Shown piece by piece: positions 13,353-25,916 of a stretch of DNA of 64,000 nucleotides. The position numbers were made by a program, and so were the translations under genes. The notes beneath the pieces were generated by a model, which saw nothing but the letters and a program-made list of their open reading frames with translations, searched no databases and was not told the DNA's origin. This DNA comes from Mercurialis annua. Lineage: Eukaryota; Streptophyta; Magnoliopsida; Malpighiales; Euphorbiaceae. The first letter of the stretch is position 1. The number at the start of each line of letters is the position of its first letter. Location of the stretch: contig NC_065573.1 of assembly GCF_937616625.2 (NCBI RefSeq), forward strand, positions 11,795,001 to 11,859,000, read 5' to 3'.

Positions 13353-14790
13353 ATAGAAGCTCAAGGTCATGGTGATAGGGCTTCTCAACGTGAGAATGTT
13401 GGCCAACAGGATAGGAATGTAGAGGATGAGGCAGAGTCTAGGGGTAGTACTGATCATGAATTAGAGTCTGAGGCTAGGGCTCATGTAGAGAATCAACTAG
13501 TACGTCCTCCGCCCCCAGTTGTACCTATCATACAGCTAGATCCTGCTATCTTAGCACAAACTATTATTGCTACTCTGCAAGCCCAGGAGACAAGAAGAAA
13601 ACATGGGGATATCATAGAACATGCTAAGAAGTGTGGAGCGTTTGATTTCCATGGCTCCATTGATTCCAAAGAAGCATATAGATGGCTCAGAGCTACAGAT
13701 AAGTCATTTAACACTTTAAAGCTGACAGATATACAGAAGGTCGGTAATGTTTATGGCATGCTACATGATACATCATATGCAAGGTTTGCTAGGATCATAT
13801 TGCTATTAGGAGATCAGTTGACCTGGGAGATATTCAAGACTGAGTTCCGCATGGAGTATTTAACTGAAGCACATAATGCAGAGAGACCTAATGAGTTTAT
13901 TTCTCTAAAGCAAGGTTCAACGACAGTGCGAGAATACATTGATAGATTTGAAGAACTTTACAAGTTTGCTTCAGAAATCTTTCCTACAGAAGCTCAAAAA
14001 TGTTACAGATTCAAAGAAGGGTTGCAAACTGTTTGAAGAATGAGCTATCATTTTATAAGGGAACACAGTTTAGAGACTGGGTAGAGAAGGCGATAGAAAA
14101 AGAAAAGGTGAGAGAAGAGCTTCAACAAGAGAGTAAACAAAAAGCTTCTGTTTGGACTGGAAAACAAGGGGGATCTAACAAGGGAACTAGCTCATTTCAC
14201 CAAAGAAAATCAGATAATGGAGGATCTAGAGGTAATAGAGTACCCTGGTCTTGGTCTGGTTTACAGAGACCTCAGTCATATGATAGCAATTTCTCAGCGA
14301 GACAATCAGCAACTAGTGTCAGTAGTGTAGCTAGCAAGAAGAGACATATAATTTGATTTGAATGTGGTGGCATGGGACATATTAGAAGGGATTGTCCTAG
14401 TTTGGCACAATTTAGCTCAGGTCGTGGTAGAGGTTTCCAAGGTACTACTGCTAATAGAGGTGGTCGAATGTCAGGCATTGATAGTGGTTCTGGTCGAGGT
14501 TCTAACTTTAATGCGAATAAGGAAGGCGGAGCCTCAACTTCAACATAACCTATGCAAGGTACTCAAAATAATAGACTTGCAGTACAACCTAGAGTATTTG
14601 CTTTGACTCAACAAGAGGCAGCGGCTTCTCCAGATGTTATTTCTAGTAGGTTAACTATCTTTGGTAGGGATGCATATGTTTTAATTGACCCTCGTGCAAC
14701 ACATTCTTTCATTGTGTCATCATTCATATCATGCATACCTCGAGATAAGAGTGTGATGAATCATGCTTTAGTTGTAGATTTGCCAGTGGG
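13353..14790 (+). pseudogene. Gypsy gag-protease pseudogene
   Basis: An open reading frame runs from 13353 (an ATA where a start ATG is likely lost) through 14033, then ends in a TGA (14034-14036). The rest of gag continues in another frame from about 14000. Recognisable parts are the retrotransposon gag domain (FDFHGSIDSKEAYRWL, then WEIFKTEFRMEYLTE and REYIDRFEELYKFA), a zinc knuckle at 14354-14392 whose first Cys codon is now a TGA stop, a basic Gly/Arg/Ser-rich linker, a TAA at 14546-14548, and the start of an aspartic protease whose active-site DPGATHS-type motif reads DPRATHS (Gly to Arg). The gene is cut off where the 3' LTR remnant begins. At least one frameshift and three stops make it non-functional. 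Confidence 0.85.
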
Positions 14791-16109
14791 AAGTACAATA
14801 GGGAGTATATATAAACTGAATACTTGACTATAGTCTATATTTATATGGTTTAGGTGCGGATAAGGGAAAGAAAAGTTCCGGTGCGAATTAGGCAAAACGG
14901 TGAACCCGTGGTGTGTATTTTGGAAGCGATTTTGGTGAATAGATATACTAGCCCTTGCTAATGAAATAAATTTTCTATTTTGATATTCAAAGTATTAAGG
15001 TTTATTGTGTTTTAAATGTTTATATATGGTAGTTTTGATAATGCACGAAAGGTGTTCGATAAAATGTTTCTTTGAACGTTTTAAATGATACATTATGCAA
15101 TGTTGTTTATAAGTTAAAGGTGTGTTGATTTAATCAATATGTGGACTTGATTATGGTTAAGTTTTGAATGATAATTTGAAATGGTTTTATTATTGAATCG
15201 TATTGAGCTTTACTGAAATGACTTGAGATTTCTTTTATGTGATATGCCTACTCTGTAGCGATATATTTGGGAGGTGCTCAGTTCTGATATGCACTTGGTT
15301 ATGTGCTGAGTTAGTTATATGCACATGTGAAATATTGTGAGTGTCTATGCGCATTTGACACAGGGCACTTGATTGATGGTGAGTGAAGGGAGAAGGGCTA
15401 AGCCGTGCTAATGATGGAGAAGGGTTAGCCGTCAAGTGTTCTTAGATATGTTGGTTAGACTGTAGATTAGTGTTGTGTTCCTGATTACAGGTCTATGGTT
15501 TATATTATTATTGCAGGGTAATATATCACTCTTATAGTTGATGATTGATACAAACTATGTTTCATATTTAAAGTGAAATCTTTTTGATATTCGTTTATAT
15601 TTGTAAATGCTTTCGTCATGGACTTTACAAGTATTTTGTGTTGTATTGAACTGTTTTCTAGTATACGTTATTATATGATATACTTACTTTAAGTACATAA
15701 ATGTTTTTATGCTTGTTATGTATATTCATTGAGCTTTCGCTAATTTTAGTTGTTTTAAAACCTTTTCAGTTAGCAAGGCAGTCTACAGTTCAGTTGACTA
15801 GAGAGGGAGTTGGGCTTAGAGTTTGGGCTTGAGACATAGAGGTTTGCCACATCTCTGAGCTTTGAGACGCCTTGATGTTTTTGTTTAGAATAAACTTATT
15901 TGTACCTAAATATATATATTTTGAATCATATGTATAAAAGTTTTTAACAATACTTAGTTTTCATACAATGGTTTAAAACAAATGTTGTATAAAGGTTTTT
16001 CATATATTTGTGCATAATTATTTATTGAACATGATTTACATTGGTGATTGGAGATAAAGATTTATTTGAATAACTGTCAATTTCATGCTAAGAAAGGCGA
16101 GGTATGACA
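14791..16109 (+). repeat. 3' LTR of the nested Gypsy element, 5'-truncated
   Basis: It aligns base for base with 11942-13260. The break joins protease coding sequence straight to the middle of the LTR at a shared aagtac, consistent with a microhomology-mediated deletion that removed pol and the first ~1.0 kb of the LTR. Confidence 0.85.
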
Positions 16110-16114
16110 ACCAG

Positions 16115-18458
16115 TGTCCAATGAATTCCGTATCTTCATCTTAATACATTTCTCAATCATTCCCGACTTCTTGTTCCAATATCATTCCACCTTATTCTTT
16201 AGGTTAGGTCGAAGGTTGTTCCTCTCGATCTTGTTGACGGATTGCACTCTTAATCGTGCGTACATCCATCTATCACATCCTTACTGACATCCTATTCATT
16301 ATTAAGTTGGAATTATACACGTGCCAACTCTATCTTTCTCACTTCCATGTGTCTTATAACTACAAAGAAGTTGACTCCTCTGGTTACTTTCCAAGCAACT
16401 CTCTCGTTTACTTTCCTCGATTACCTTTATCGAGTGTTACTCCATATATTTAGGTCGTTTAGACCTCCTTTATATCGACTATCTTAGTCGATCTCTTAAC
16501 ATCCTTTGTCCATCTTTAGTTCTTATGCTCCCTTATGCTTGAATGCCTCTTTATAGGTGTCTTAGTTCAAGCTCTTACTTTTTATAGGTATCCTTCGAAA
16601 TCACTTCGCATTTCAACCTTTATCACAACACCTTCGTGTAGTAGCTCAACTCCTTTGTTGAGTCTATCTCTTATATTCGATTAGATCAAAGGATGTATAT
16701 ATGGCTTACTAGCCCCACAGACTGTCTTAGTCGTTCGCTTTCCTAAGCAGTATCAATCTATTCTTTTGTTCCTCTTAGGGCTTATGTGTTCGCATATTGC
16801 GATTTCACATCGTTATGCCCATCATTTACATCGATTATATTCTTTTGTATCGATGCTTCTAATCATATACTTCGATGTCGTTGTCCACGATCATCGTTGC
16901 ACCTCTTAATCTGAAGGTGGCGTACTCTGTTCAAATGTTTGCTACTTTCACAGGCTCTATAGCCGTTACTATCTTGAATTAACCGAATATCAATTTCTCG
17001 CTCCGTTTTCAAAATATTTCATATAAAAATAAAAATAAAATATTTCTTTCTCACTTTCAACGTTTGGTCAGCTATTCATTACACTTTTCTGGCTCGACTT
17101 TCACATACATATAGTTTCCATGTATATTCTGCACCTGCCTGCCAAAACTTTACAGTTTCTAGGCCCGGTCGTCGGAATTCTCACATTTGAAAGCACTGTT
17201 TCACAATACTTTTCAATCTCAAATATACTTATATGGAGCTTACGTTGATAGTCCTATGTTAATTAAACTATATCTGTCATATTTTCATCACTTGCACTTT
17301 TGGCTTTCTGCCAAAGTTTACGCAAGTTTTCCACCGTTACCTTCGAAAACAGTTGTCATCTGGTTATCCATTCGACGATTGCAACGGTTAACATCTAGAT
17401 ACGTATCTTAGGAATACCATATTCTAAAACTAAACCGATACAACGGTTTAATCCAAAGATATCAGGGCTTCCCTATACCCTGTCAGCTTTCAGGCATCAT
17501 CTGAAACTTATCTCATCCATATTCCTTCTTCGTCTACTATACCTTGAATTGTGTACCTTACGCGTACCTTGAGTTTTCCTAAACTCAAGTTATACTCATC
17601 GCTGGGGAGAAATAGTGTATTCCTAACACTTTAATCTCAGCTCAATCAATAGGTTCTATTCTTTCTTCTCGTGTTCCTAATGTCTCAGGGTACAATGCCT
17701 TGGACATTTCGTTGAAAGATGTTCTCATCCGTACCGTGGATGTATATCTTGATCCTTCACAAGTTGTAGTGCGCTTAACTACAACTAGTTGTGTACTTCG
17801 TAGTTCCAATCATGTTCTGCAACTTCCATTCTTATACGCTTCGGTTGCCCTCTCGAGAATCGCTTACTACTTGATCTTGAGTATTTACTTCCGTTACAGA
17901 GTTCTGGTCTAGGTAATACTTACAATAAAAAAAATATGTTCAAAACATTTCAATCTTTTGTGGGCACCTTCAAAATGATTTGTTTAAAATTCACTTTTTA
18001 AACATCTTCATAATTGTGCATAGGGTAATGACTTCTCATGTCTAGGTACAATTATGCTTTTAAAATCATTTAAATGAATGACCATAACAAGTCATACCAT
18101 TTAGTTTTTGTAAGTTTCTTCTGGATCCTAAACTTTATAACCAGTAAGATTTTTCCATATCACCGTACTTCTTCCACAACTTGCCCTCGTACTACTGTCA
18201 AATGACTCCGATAATACTCAATGCTGTTTCATGCTTGAATAGCAAGCATCGATGTCGAATCGTCTAGACCACAAGCATTATACGCGTGCTTATATCCTAG
18301 AAGCGATGGCTAAGAACCTATGAGACATAAGAATATAGAGCGAGATATGACTCGAATCCTATAGCTATAGTAGTTCCTAGCTTAACCTAGTGACAACGTC
18401 AACCTAGGTACAAACAAACATCAGTCATATACGACCATCGAATATGAATCTAAACATT
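16115..18458 (-). mobile_element. Internal domain of the minus-strand LARD-like element, primer-proximal part
   Basis: Matches 4617-6000 in reverse complement (shared phrases listed there). No gag or pol motif is visible. It starts at the minus-strand primer site and would be the 5' untranslated or noncoding interior of the element. Confidence 0.55.
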
Positions 18459-18470
18459 GCTCTGATACCA
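18459..18470 (-). other. Primer-binding site (tRNA-Met) of the minus-strand element
   Basis: gctctgatacca is the exact reverse complement of TGGTATCAGAGC and lies 4 nt from the LTR edge at 18475. This fixes the element's orientation as minus and identifies the right-hand LTR as the 5' LTR. Confidence 0.85.
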
Positions 18471-18474
18471 CCTT

Positions 18475-21228
18475 TGTCATGACCCGAAATCTCGCGACCA
18501 GTGCTAGGAAATGGGAATGGTAGTTCTGAAACCCGTGGCAAGCCTTTAAAAACACATACAAATTTTTTGCAAATACAATCAAACATACAAATCTTCTTTC
18601 ATACATAAAACGTTTTCACTAAAAATGCCTTCCAAGACTTGATGTATACTAACGTCTGTTCAAAACCTGAAATCGTCACATTAAGAACATGGGTCTTACC
18701 ATGCGATGTCCCACATCCTAGCACAACATGTTCCGTACCATACAAATCAAAACAAACGGTATTAAAGCGAAAGTCAAAATATTACAAATATATCAGAGTT
18801 TTAACATACATGAAAACCGTTTGACAAATAAACATACATAGACTAGGACTCGACCCTACTACAGCACTACTGGTTGACTCCTTCTTCCTGTACATAAGGA
18901 CTTTTGGAACTAAGGTAGAAGTCTGTCGTGTCATAGACAATACACATGCAACATACACTGTAGGGGGATAAGTCGAGACCGAGTGAGTTATACGTGACAT
19001 ACCTTATTATCAAAATAGCATCGCATCTTAAAACCATTTTACGCGAACACAATCATTTCATGTACATATACTTTCAAACATTTCACACAAGGCACATACT
19101 TTATTCGATCAAGTTTTAATATTAGACTTACATCACTCTAGCTACTTGCCTAGTCTTACGGAGGTATTGCCTTTTCGATCCTTCATAAATTTCTGGGCTA
19201 ATCACCAGACACAAATTCTTGGGATAATTCCTCTGAGTTCACACCACACACTTTCACAAAACTTTCAAACCAGTTCTAGTGATAATTTCATCGAGTTCAC
19301 ACGACACACCTTCACAAAACTTCCACTCCAAATCTCGGGATAGTTCCACCGAGTTCACACCACACACCTTCACAAAATATCCACACCAATATTCTTGCAA
19401 TGAGTCCCAAGGTAATTCAACCGGGTTATCTCATGCTAGGTCACACCACACAACATCAAACTTAAATCACACCACACATTCACACCTCCGAGAGGGCCCC
19501 TTGTCAGTTAGTTGGGTGTTCTATATTCGCCGTCTATACTTGACTCGACTCTGTGATCACATCTCTAATTCGAACCATACACACATTCACAATTAGCATG
19601 TACAAAGCAATATAAACAATACAATACAAGTCATACCATTCCAATACAATTAAGTCGTATTAAAACAATCCAAACAACTCATGCAATGCATTTAAATACT
19701 ATTCTTATAGTATATTAATAAAATTTAATATGACAATGCGAGTAAGTAAAATATACTCACTACTTGCTTATCCAAAATCTTCACTTATTACAGAGTAAGC
19801 TCCTTCAGCTCCTTATCAGATAGTAGGTCGCCTTGTCGGACATAGGACATTTACATAATGGATGTCGAGTGAGATTCTAACTAAATAAACACTTAGACTC
19901 GAGAATAAACAAGTTGCATAACTTGTCACATAAATGACCCTGTAGTCGAATATGTTTGCTAACCGTAGAGTAGTCCGGCTTCTAAACGAAACTGGCATTC
20001 TTAATGTTGAGAATGTCACCTACAAGTTTTGTTTAGGTCTCGAATTAAGACTAGCACCCGATGTCGTCGGAAATTAGCCTTTAAGTTAACAACTTGGGCT
20101 GTCCTAATTTTCAGAACTGTTACGCGCGTTGTAATCTTATGGTTTATTCGAGCCAGTTAGAGGCCGAATATGCAGAAACTTAAACTTAGACATATTTAGA
20201 AAACCCTCTTATGTTTCCGTACCAATAAACGGAACTTAATTTGGAGCTCAATAACTCGAGATATTGTCTTCACAGCGTGGCTGTTTTGCAGGCCAGATTT
20301 CTGCAATTCACAAAACTTATCATTCACTCCAACTTAACTCCAATGGACTCTAATTCAGCTACTTCATCAACAAATCAATGCCTAAAACTCATCAACACAC
20401 ATGTATCAATGTTTTTGGGTCATGGCCAAATACTTCAAACCATTCCGTAACCAAAACTGAACACAATTCACATCTTAATCTAGACGGTTCAACAAACACC
20501 TTGTGCTCATGATCATAGCCCAAATCCATAACTAACAACTCATTCAAACACATCAATCAAGAGTTCAATAAATTCAGATTTTTCTTACCCTTGATGACTC
20601 CTCAAAGCCGAACACTCTTGGTCTCCGATTCACCATGACTTTGCTCTAAACAATCTCACGAACACAAAACCTAACTCAATTAGACAAAACCCAAATTTAG
20701 GTGCATAAACCCTAGGATTTCCTTTAATCAATTCATGAAATTCATCTATTGAAATCACAAATTGCTTACCTTATGTTTTTTTACCTTAGCTCTAGGATCA
20801 TTTTGCTTCCGAAATCTAGGATTTTGGATGAAGAATCATCACCTTACACCCATGGAAGAAGGTTCGACGTTCTTGGCCTTTTTTTTGGAGAAAAAGGGAG
20901 CTATTTCTTTTGCTCTAAGAGAAAGGAAATATCATTTCCTTTTAGGATGACTTAAATGGCTAAACTGCCACTTTGACTCGAAACGTATAATTTGCACTTA
21001 AACTCAAATTTTCAATTAACCGTCGTGCCTAACTTTCGGAATTCCTTTTCCGATTAGTCCTTATTTATTATTAATAATAATAATTCCCACTTTGAATTAT
21101 TATTATTTCTCAACCTATCTTTAGTAATTCTCATGTCGGTGTACATTTCCTGACCTACTTGGTCCAAATTTACAAAATTTTAGGACTTGTGGTATCATTT
21201 TCTTATTTCAAATTTTGGGGTTATTACA
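18475..21228 (-). mobile_element. 5' LTR of the minus-strand LARD-like element, 2754 bp
   Basis: On the plus strand it begins tgtcatgaccc and ends ggttattaca, that is TGTAATAACC...GGGTCATGACA on the minus strand. It contains the reverse complement of the terminal signature seen in all related LTRs (gctaggaaatgggaatggta). The portion 19963-21228 is repeated at 8121-9238. Confidence 0.8.
19170..19440. repeat. LTR minisatellite, core gggatagttccaccgagttc
   Basis: At least four degenerate units (near 19223, 19280, 19338 and 19410) share the core cgggatarttccaccgagtt followed by cacaccacacaccttcac. The same core occurs in the LTRs at 24.1, 33.5 and (opposite strand) 62.6 kb. Confidence 0.7.
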
Positions 21229-21230
21229 TT

Positions 21231-22946
21231 TGTCATATCCGATAATTGACGGATTATATTGGGTATGTATGGTATAAGATATGTATATGTTTAGTATATG
21301 ATTTGATGTTGTATTTTTTTTTGGAAAACTTTCCCATGTATTTAGGGCATGAAAAGGTGAGTTTTTAGGGTTTCATGTTGTGAATGATCGTTCATTATTG
21401 TAAACGATCGTTCCGAGTTCAGAATTTGACCCAGAAAAGTAAATGATCATATGAATTACCTCATGAACAATCATTCAAAGTGTTTGGATGATCGTGCATG
21501 GTTTGGGACGATCGTTCAAGTTTATTTTCTATAAATACGAACCCACCAAGTCAAATACGTCATTTTTGAGCTTTTCTTTTAAGTTTCTCACTCTAAACAC
21601 TAAATTCTCACTCTAGAAACCTCTGAACTAATACCCTAACCTATATACATCTTCTAAACACATAATATCATCATCTAGATCAATAATCAAGGGGTTGCAT
21701 GGGCGATCAAAGTGAAGGATTTCAAGCTTTTTGTTCAAGAACATGCATTGGGTGTAATTTTAAGTTTTCCCTCAAACCCCATGGTAAAATCTTCTAAAAT
21801 ATTTGAAGAGATAATCCTAATAGGTATATCTAGAAATATTTTTGATGGATTTTGTTTTAATGGTTATTTTGTTATGAATTCTTGTTTTGAATTTTATGGA
21901 GAATTTGATAGTAATCTGCCATAACTCATATGCATGTATGATTCTATGGATAATTTCTTGAGTAGAGTAAATATGTATACTAGGTTACAGATTTTAATGA
22001 TTAAAATTATAAGCTTTTAATGGATCATGATTAATTAATAATGAAAATGAATATGATGATGAATTAATGGAGATTTGAGAATTTTGTATGAATTCACATG
22101 AATATGTAATTCGTTGGCTTGCATGTGTTGATTTCAATACATAGATGAGTAATTCTATGAGTTATCAGTGTTTATAAATTATTATCGATGAACTGATATG
22201 ATTATTATGCGTTTTGAATGATATTGGTGAAAACTAAAGTTTAGGGGTCAATTTGTATTTTTGTCAAAAATTAAGGGGTGAATTGTGTTATTGTGTAAAA
22301 TCTAGTTTATTGACCAATGGGGTCTGAGCTAGAGTAATTTTATAATTTGGAATGAATTAAAAATCGATTGAATTATAGTTGAACGAAAAAGGACCAAATA
22401 GCATAATTTTGAAAAGTTTGAGTTTTTTGACAAATTGAACAACCAATCTATTTATGAAAATGGTGGACTAATTTAAAATGATTTTAAGATAAAGGGATTG
22501 ATTTGAAAATATTGAATTGGAAGAGTTTGATTTGAAATTGATGATTTAGACCAAAGTGGTCGAAAACAAAATTTAAGGGCCAAACTGGCTATTTTACCAA
22601 AATCAGTTGTTTTGAAGAACGGAACTGAAATAGTACCCTAAATATATTGAGAATATTAGTTTTAAAATATATGAGAATTTGTGAAAGAAAAGGAATTGGT
22701 TAAGGACTTGATTGTTGATTTTGAAAAGTGTGGGATGTTTTTGGTAATTTGATTAAAAATGGAAGTCAATATGGGGAAGTTTTAATCATTTTGTGGAAAA
22801 TGAGTTTTATTTAAAAAGTGTTTTATCGATTTAGTCTCCGAGATGGAAAAATATGGATTTTTTTATTTTAAATCGTTGTATCGGTGAACAATACTTAAAG
22901 GATAATGCTTAAATCGACATGTTGATACAAGGGCGAGGTTGGGACA
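21231..22946 (+). mobile_element. Possible LTR of another family
   Basis: It could run from TGTCATATCC to ggttgggaca, with a TATA-like ctataaatac near 21529 and palindromic acgatcgt motifs upstream of it (21403-21412, 21508-21515). No matching target duplication was found, so the limits are tentative. The 70-codon open frame at 21712-21924 has no recognisable domain and I do not call it a gene. Confidence 0.3.
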
Positions 22947-22994
22947 TTGCCGTTGGATCTGGAATGTGAGACATGCGATCAATGTGCCAGACAT

Positions 22995-23534
22995 GTCATT
23001 AGTATTATGTTTTGAGAAAGTGATTGAACCGGAGCTAAATGCGATAACGAGATTTTAATGAGGTTTTAAATGTTATGTTATAATTTGTTTATATGATAGA
23101 TTGTGTTCAAAAGGTATGTGTCACGACTCAAATTCAGAGTCGAAATCGGCGCTAGGAAATAGGAGTGGCAGCTCCAAAACCCGTAGCAAGCTTAAAATTA
23201 CTATAAATGTTTTTCGCAGAAACATGTACAATACGATCATACAAACATGTAACAATTAAGAAACGTCATTAGTATTATGTTTTGAGAAAATGATTTTACC
23301 AGAGCTAAATGCGATAACGAGATTTTAATGAGGTTTTAAATGTTATGTTATAATTTGTTTATATGATAGGTTGTGTTTAAAAGGTATGTGTCACGACTCA
23401 AATTCATAGTGGAAATCGGCGCTAGGAAATGGGAGTGGTAGTTCCAAAACTCGTAGCAAGCCTAAAATCACTATAAATGTTTTTCGCAGAAACATGTACA
23501 ATACGATCATACAAACATGTAACAATTAAGAAAC
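22995..23534. repeat. 270-bp direct tandem duplication across an LTR edge
   Basis: Unit 1 is 22995-23264 and unit 2 is 23265-23534, offset exactly 270 bp with a few substitutions. Each unit contains about 124 bp of flanking DNA followed by the first ~146 bp of the minus-strand LTR that begins at 23119 (and again at 23389). The duplication therefore happened after that LTR inserted. Confidence 0.9.
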
Positions 23535-24084
23535 GTCTGTGAGACGATATGATAAACAATACGATAATAGTGGGTGTTCAACATTTGTAACTTCTAGTAC
23601 TAGCCCATCTATGATCTATACAAAAAAGCTATTAGCGTAAATAGCGTCACAACGATCATATAATATAGTGTAGTCTAACCAGGATATGTACAAAATAGCA
23701 CTATAATATATGCATGACACATAAAACCCTGCAATACTAGGCCACGACTGGTCATCGTATAACCATATACTACTACAACGCTAAGGGAAGTCGTACTTTG
23801 CACAAGCATGAAGGACGTCCGACACAAAGGATTTTGTCTTATCCGACACTAGTCACCTGAAAGGGGTAAACATCAACGGGGTCAGACTATGCTGAGTGAG
23901 TGTACACATCACTAATGGTGCTACTCAAAATTAACATCGCATTTTAAAAACAAAACATGTATATATGAATATATAATATATTCCAAGCATTTGATCCGAT
24001 CGAAATCCTAATCCCAAAAGCAACCTAGACTAGAATAGTATGCCTAATTATAACGAGCAAATAATATTTCTCAAATCCTTTTGG

Positions 24085-24270
24085 TAAGGTCTGGAGATAA
24101 TTCAATCGAGTTTAACCTTTACCAAGTGGTACAGTCCGGGATAGTTCGACCGAGTTAAACTAGTACCATTACTTATGACCAAACGATCGAGGTGTGAGTC
24201 CCGGGATAGTTCCATCGAGTTCAGCTCACTCGGCACAGGTCCCAAGATAAGTCCACCGAGTTTATCCTCG
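24085..24270. repeat. LTR minisatellite, core cgggatagttccatcgagtt
   Basis: Four degenerate units near 24090, 24137, 24201 and 24241 share the core of the 19.2-kb minisatellite. Confidence 0.7.
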
Positions 24271-25916
24271 TGTCTAATCAAACGCGAATTGGAGAGCACT
24301 CTACAAAGCGATCGAGACTACTTATGAGGCTTACCCAAACACTGGTGATCACACAGCCTATTAACGCCTAATAAGTATCTAGTTTCCCACGGATCATATA
24401 CTAGTTTTCACAAACTATATATTCGATACATAAAATTCATATATACGACAAAATAATATAATAGGTGATGCAGTTTAATACTTATGCGTATAATATCATA
24501 AAATAGATATAACTTAATAATACACACAAGTAACGTGTTACTCATGACTTGCTATCCAGAAACTTAGAAAATAGCAACGCAATGTTGGGTTCTTTACGTT
24601 CCGGGTCCCGTTAGTAGCCGCCCCTCCGGGTCTACGCAAATTCGATAATAGCACAATTTAATAAAATTCTAGAATTATCCAAAACTGGGTTTCTAGCAAA
24701 TTTTGGCTATCTAAATAGCTCATTTAAAACAGCTCGCTCACTAAATAAACAGGGCATTTCCATAGTCCGTAACATTGTCTACGAATTATATTAGGACTCG
24801 AACCCCATTCAACATCTCCAAGTCTCCAAAATTTCCCCTAAAGTCAGCTCCTAATTATAGTTTAAATCTTTTCTTTTTAACTCATGTTTTTCATTCATTT
24901 TCAATCCTCAACATCAATTATCTTAAACATAAAAACCTTGAATAAATTGTCCATATTTAGGTTCGAACTTAATTCGATACGCGTAGGGGATCAGACAACG
25001 CACACAAAACTGCCAGCAAGCACACTTTGGCTTGTGGTGTAGGGAAAATTCTGCCCCTTGGAGCAAAACCAAGTTTGTCGGGGTTTAGTCCGACACGTAC
25101 TCACGCCAAACACACAATTCTTGACAAGGAAAACGTCTAAAACGACTTCCAAAATCCTATTCCAACTTAGCTTGAACACTATTTTCAAAACAATGTTTTA
25201 CTTAACTAAATATATATTCAATCCATTTTAATCTGTTTTTTACGAAGTTTATATCCTTTTTAACTTCGATATCAACATATTGTAATTCCAGCAATCCAAT
25301 TTATTTAACTCACCCTTTTTATCTTCAAAATTTAACATTTTAGTTAAATTTTCAAAGTGATTAACTAATCAACTTTGAGCTAATAAATCACACACTTCAA
25401 AACATCCAATGGATAGTTAAATTATGCATTCGTACTCTCGGACATCCCGTTTACAATTTTTGTGAAGGCCCGAAAAAAAATCGACAAACCTACAAGCGGA
25501 TGGGGACTGCCCAGCAGAACAGTGCATGCCGTGGTGACCAGGCATGTTTTGCTCACCGGAGAAGACTGACACTGCTCATCGGAGCAACACCAACCTTGTC
25601 ATCCCCTACATCGACACTCCCTCTTGCCATCCGACCAATTTCCGGCAAAACAAACCGACCGCAACATGTTTAAATCATCGCTCAAACCTCACTCCTTAAC
25701 CATAAGCAAACCAGTTTATATACTCATCTTAAACATTAACTAACCAATCTATTTCATCACTAAATTCCAATCATAAGACTTATACCTTGAGCTTAACATA
25801 TTGGTCTTGTATCTGAACCATAACCTTCAAGAACAATGGTTGGAATTTCCAAAAATAGCTAAAATCCATTGCTCATAGCCATAACATAAACAAAATTTTT
25901 TTAACATCACACCATA

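Larger units (their letters stand above)
10938..16109 (+). mobile_element. Nested Ty3/Gypsy retrotransposon with internal deletion
   Basis: The element starts TGTCATAACC at 10938 and ends GGTATGACA at 16109, flanked by gccag (10933-10937) and accag (16110-16114), a 5-bp target duplication with one change. It comprises a full 5' LTR, a tRNA-Met primer site, a broken gag-protease gene, and a 3' LTR that lacks its first ~1.0 kb. All of reverse transcriptase, RNase H and integrase is deleted. It sits inside the minus-strand LARD-like element and is therefore younger. Confidence 0.85.
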
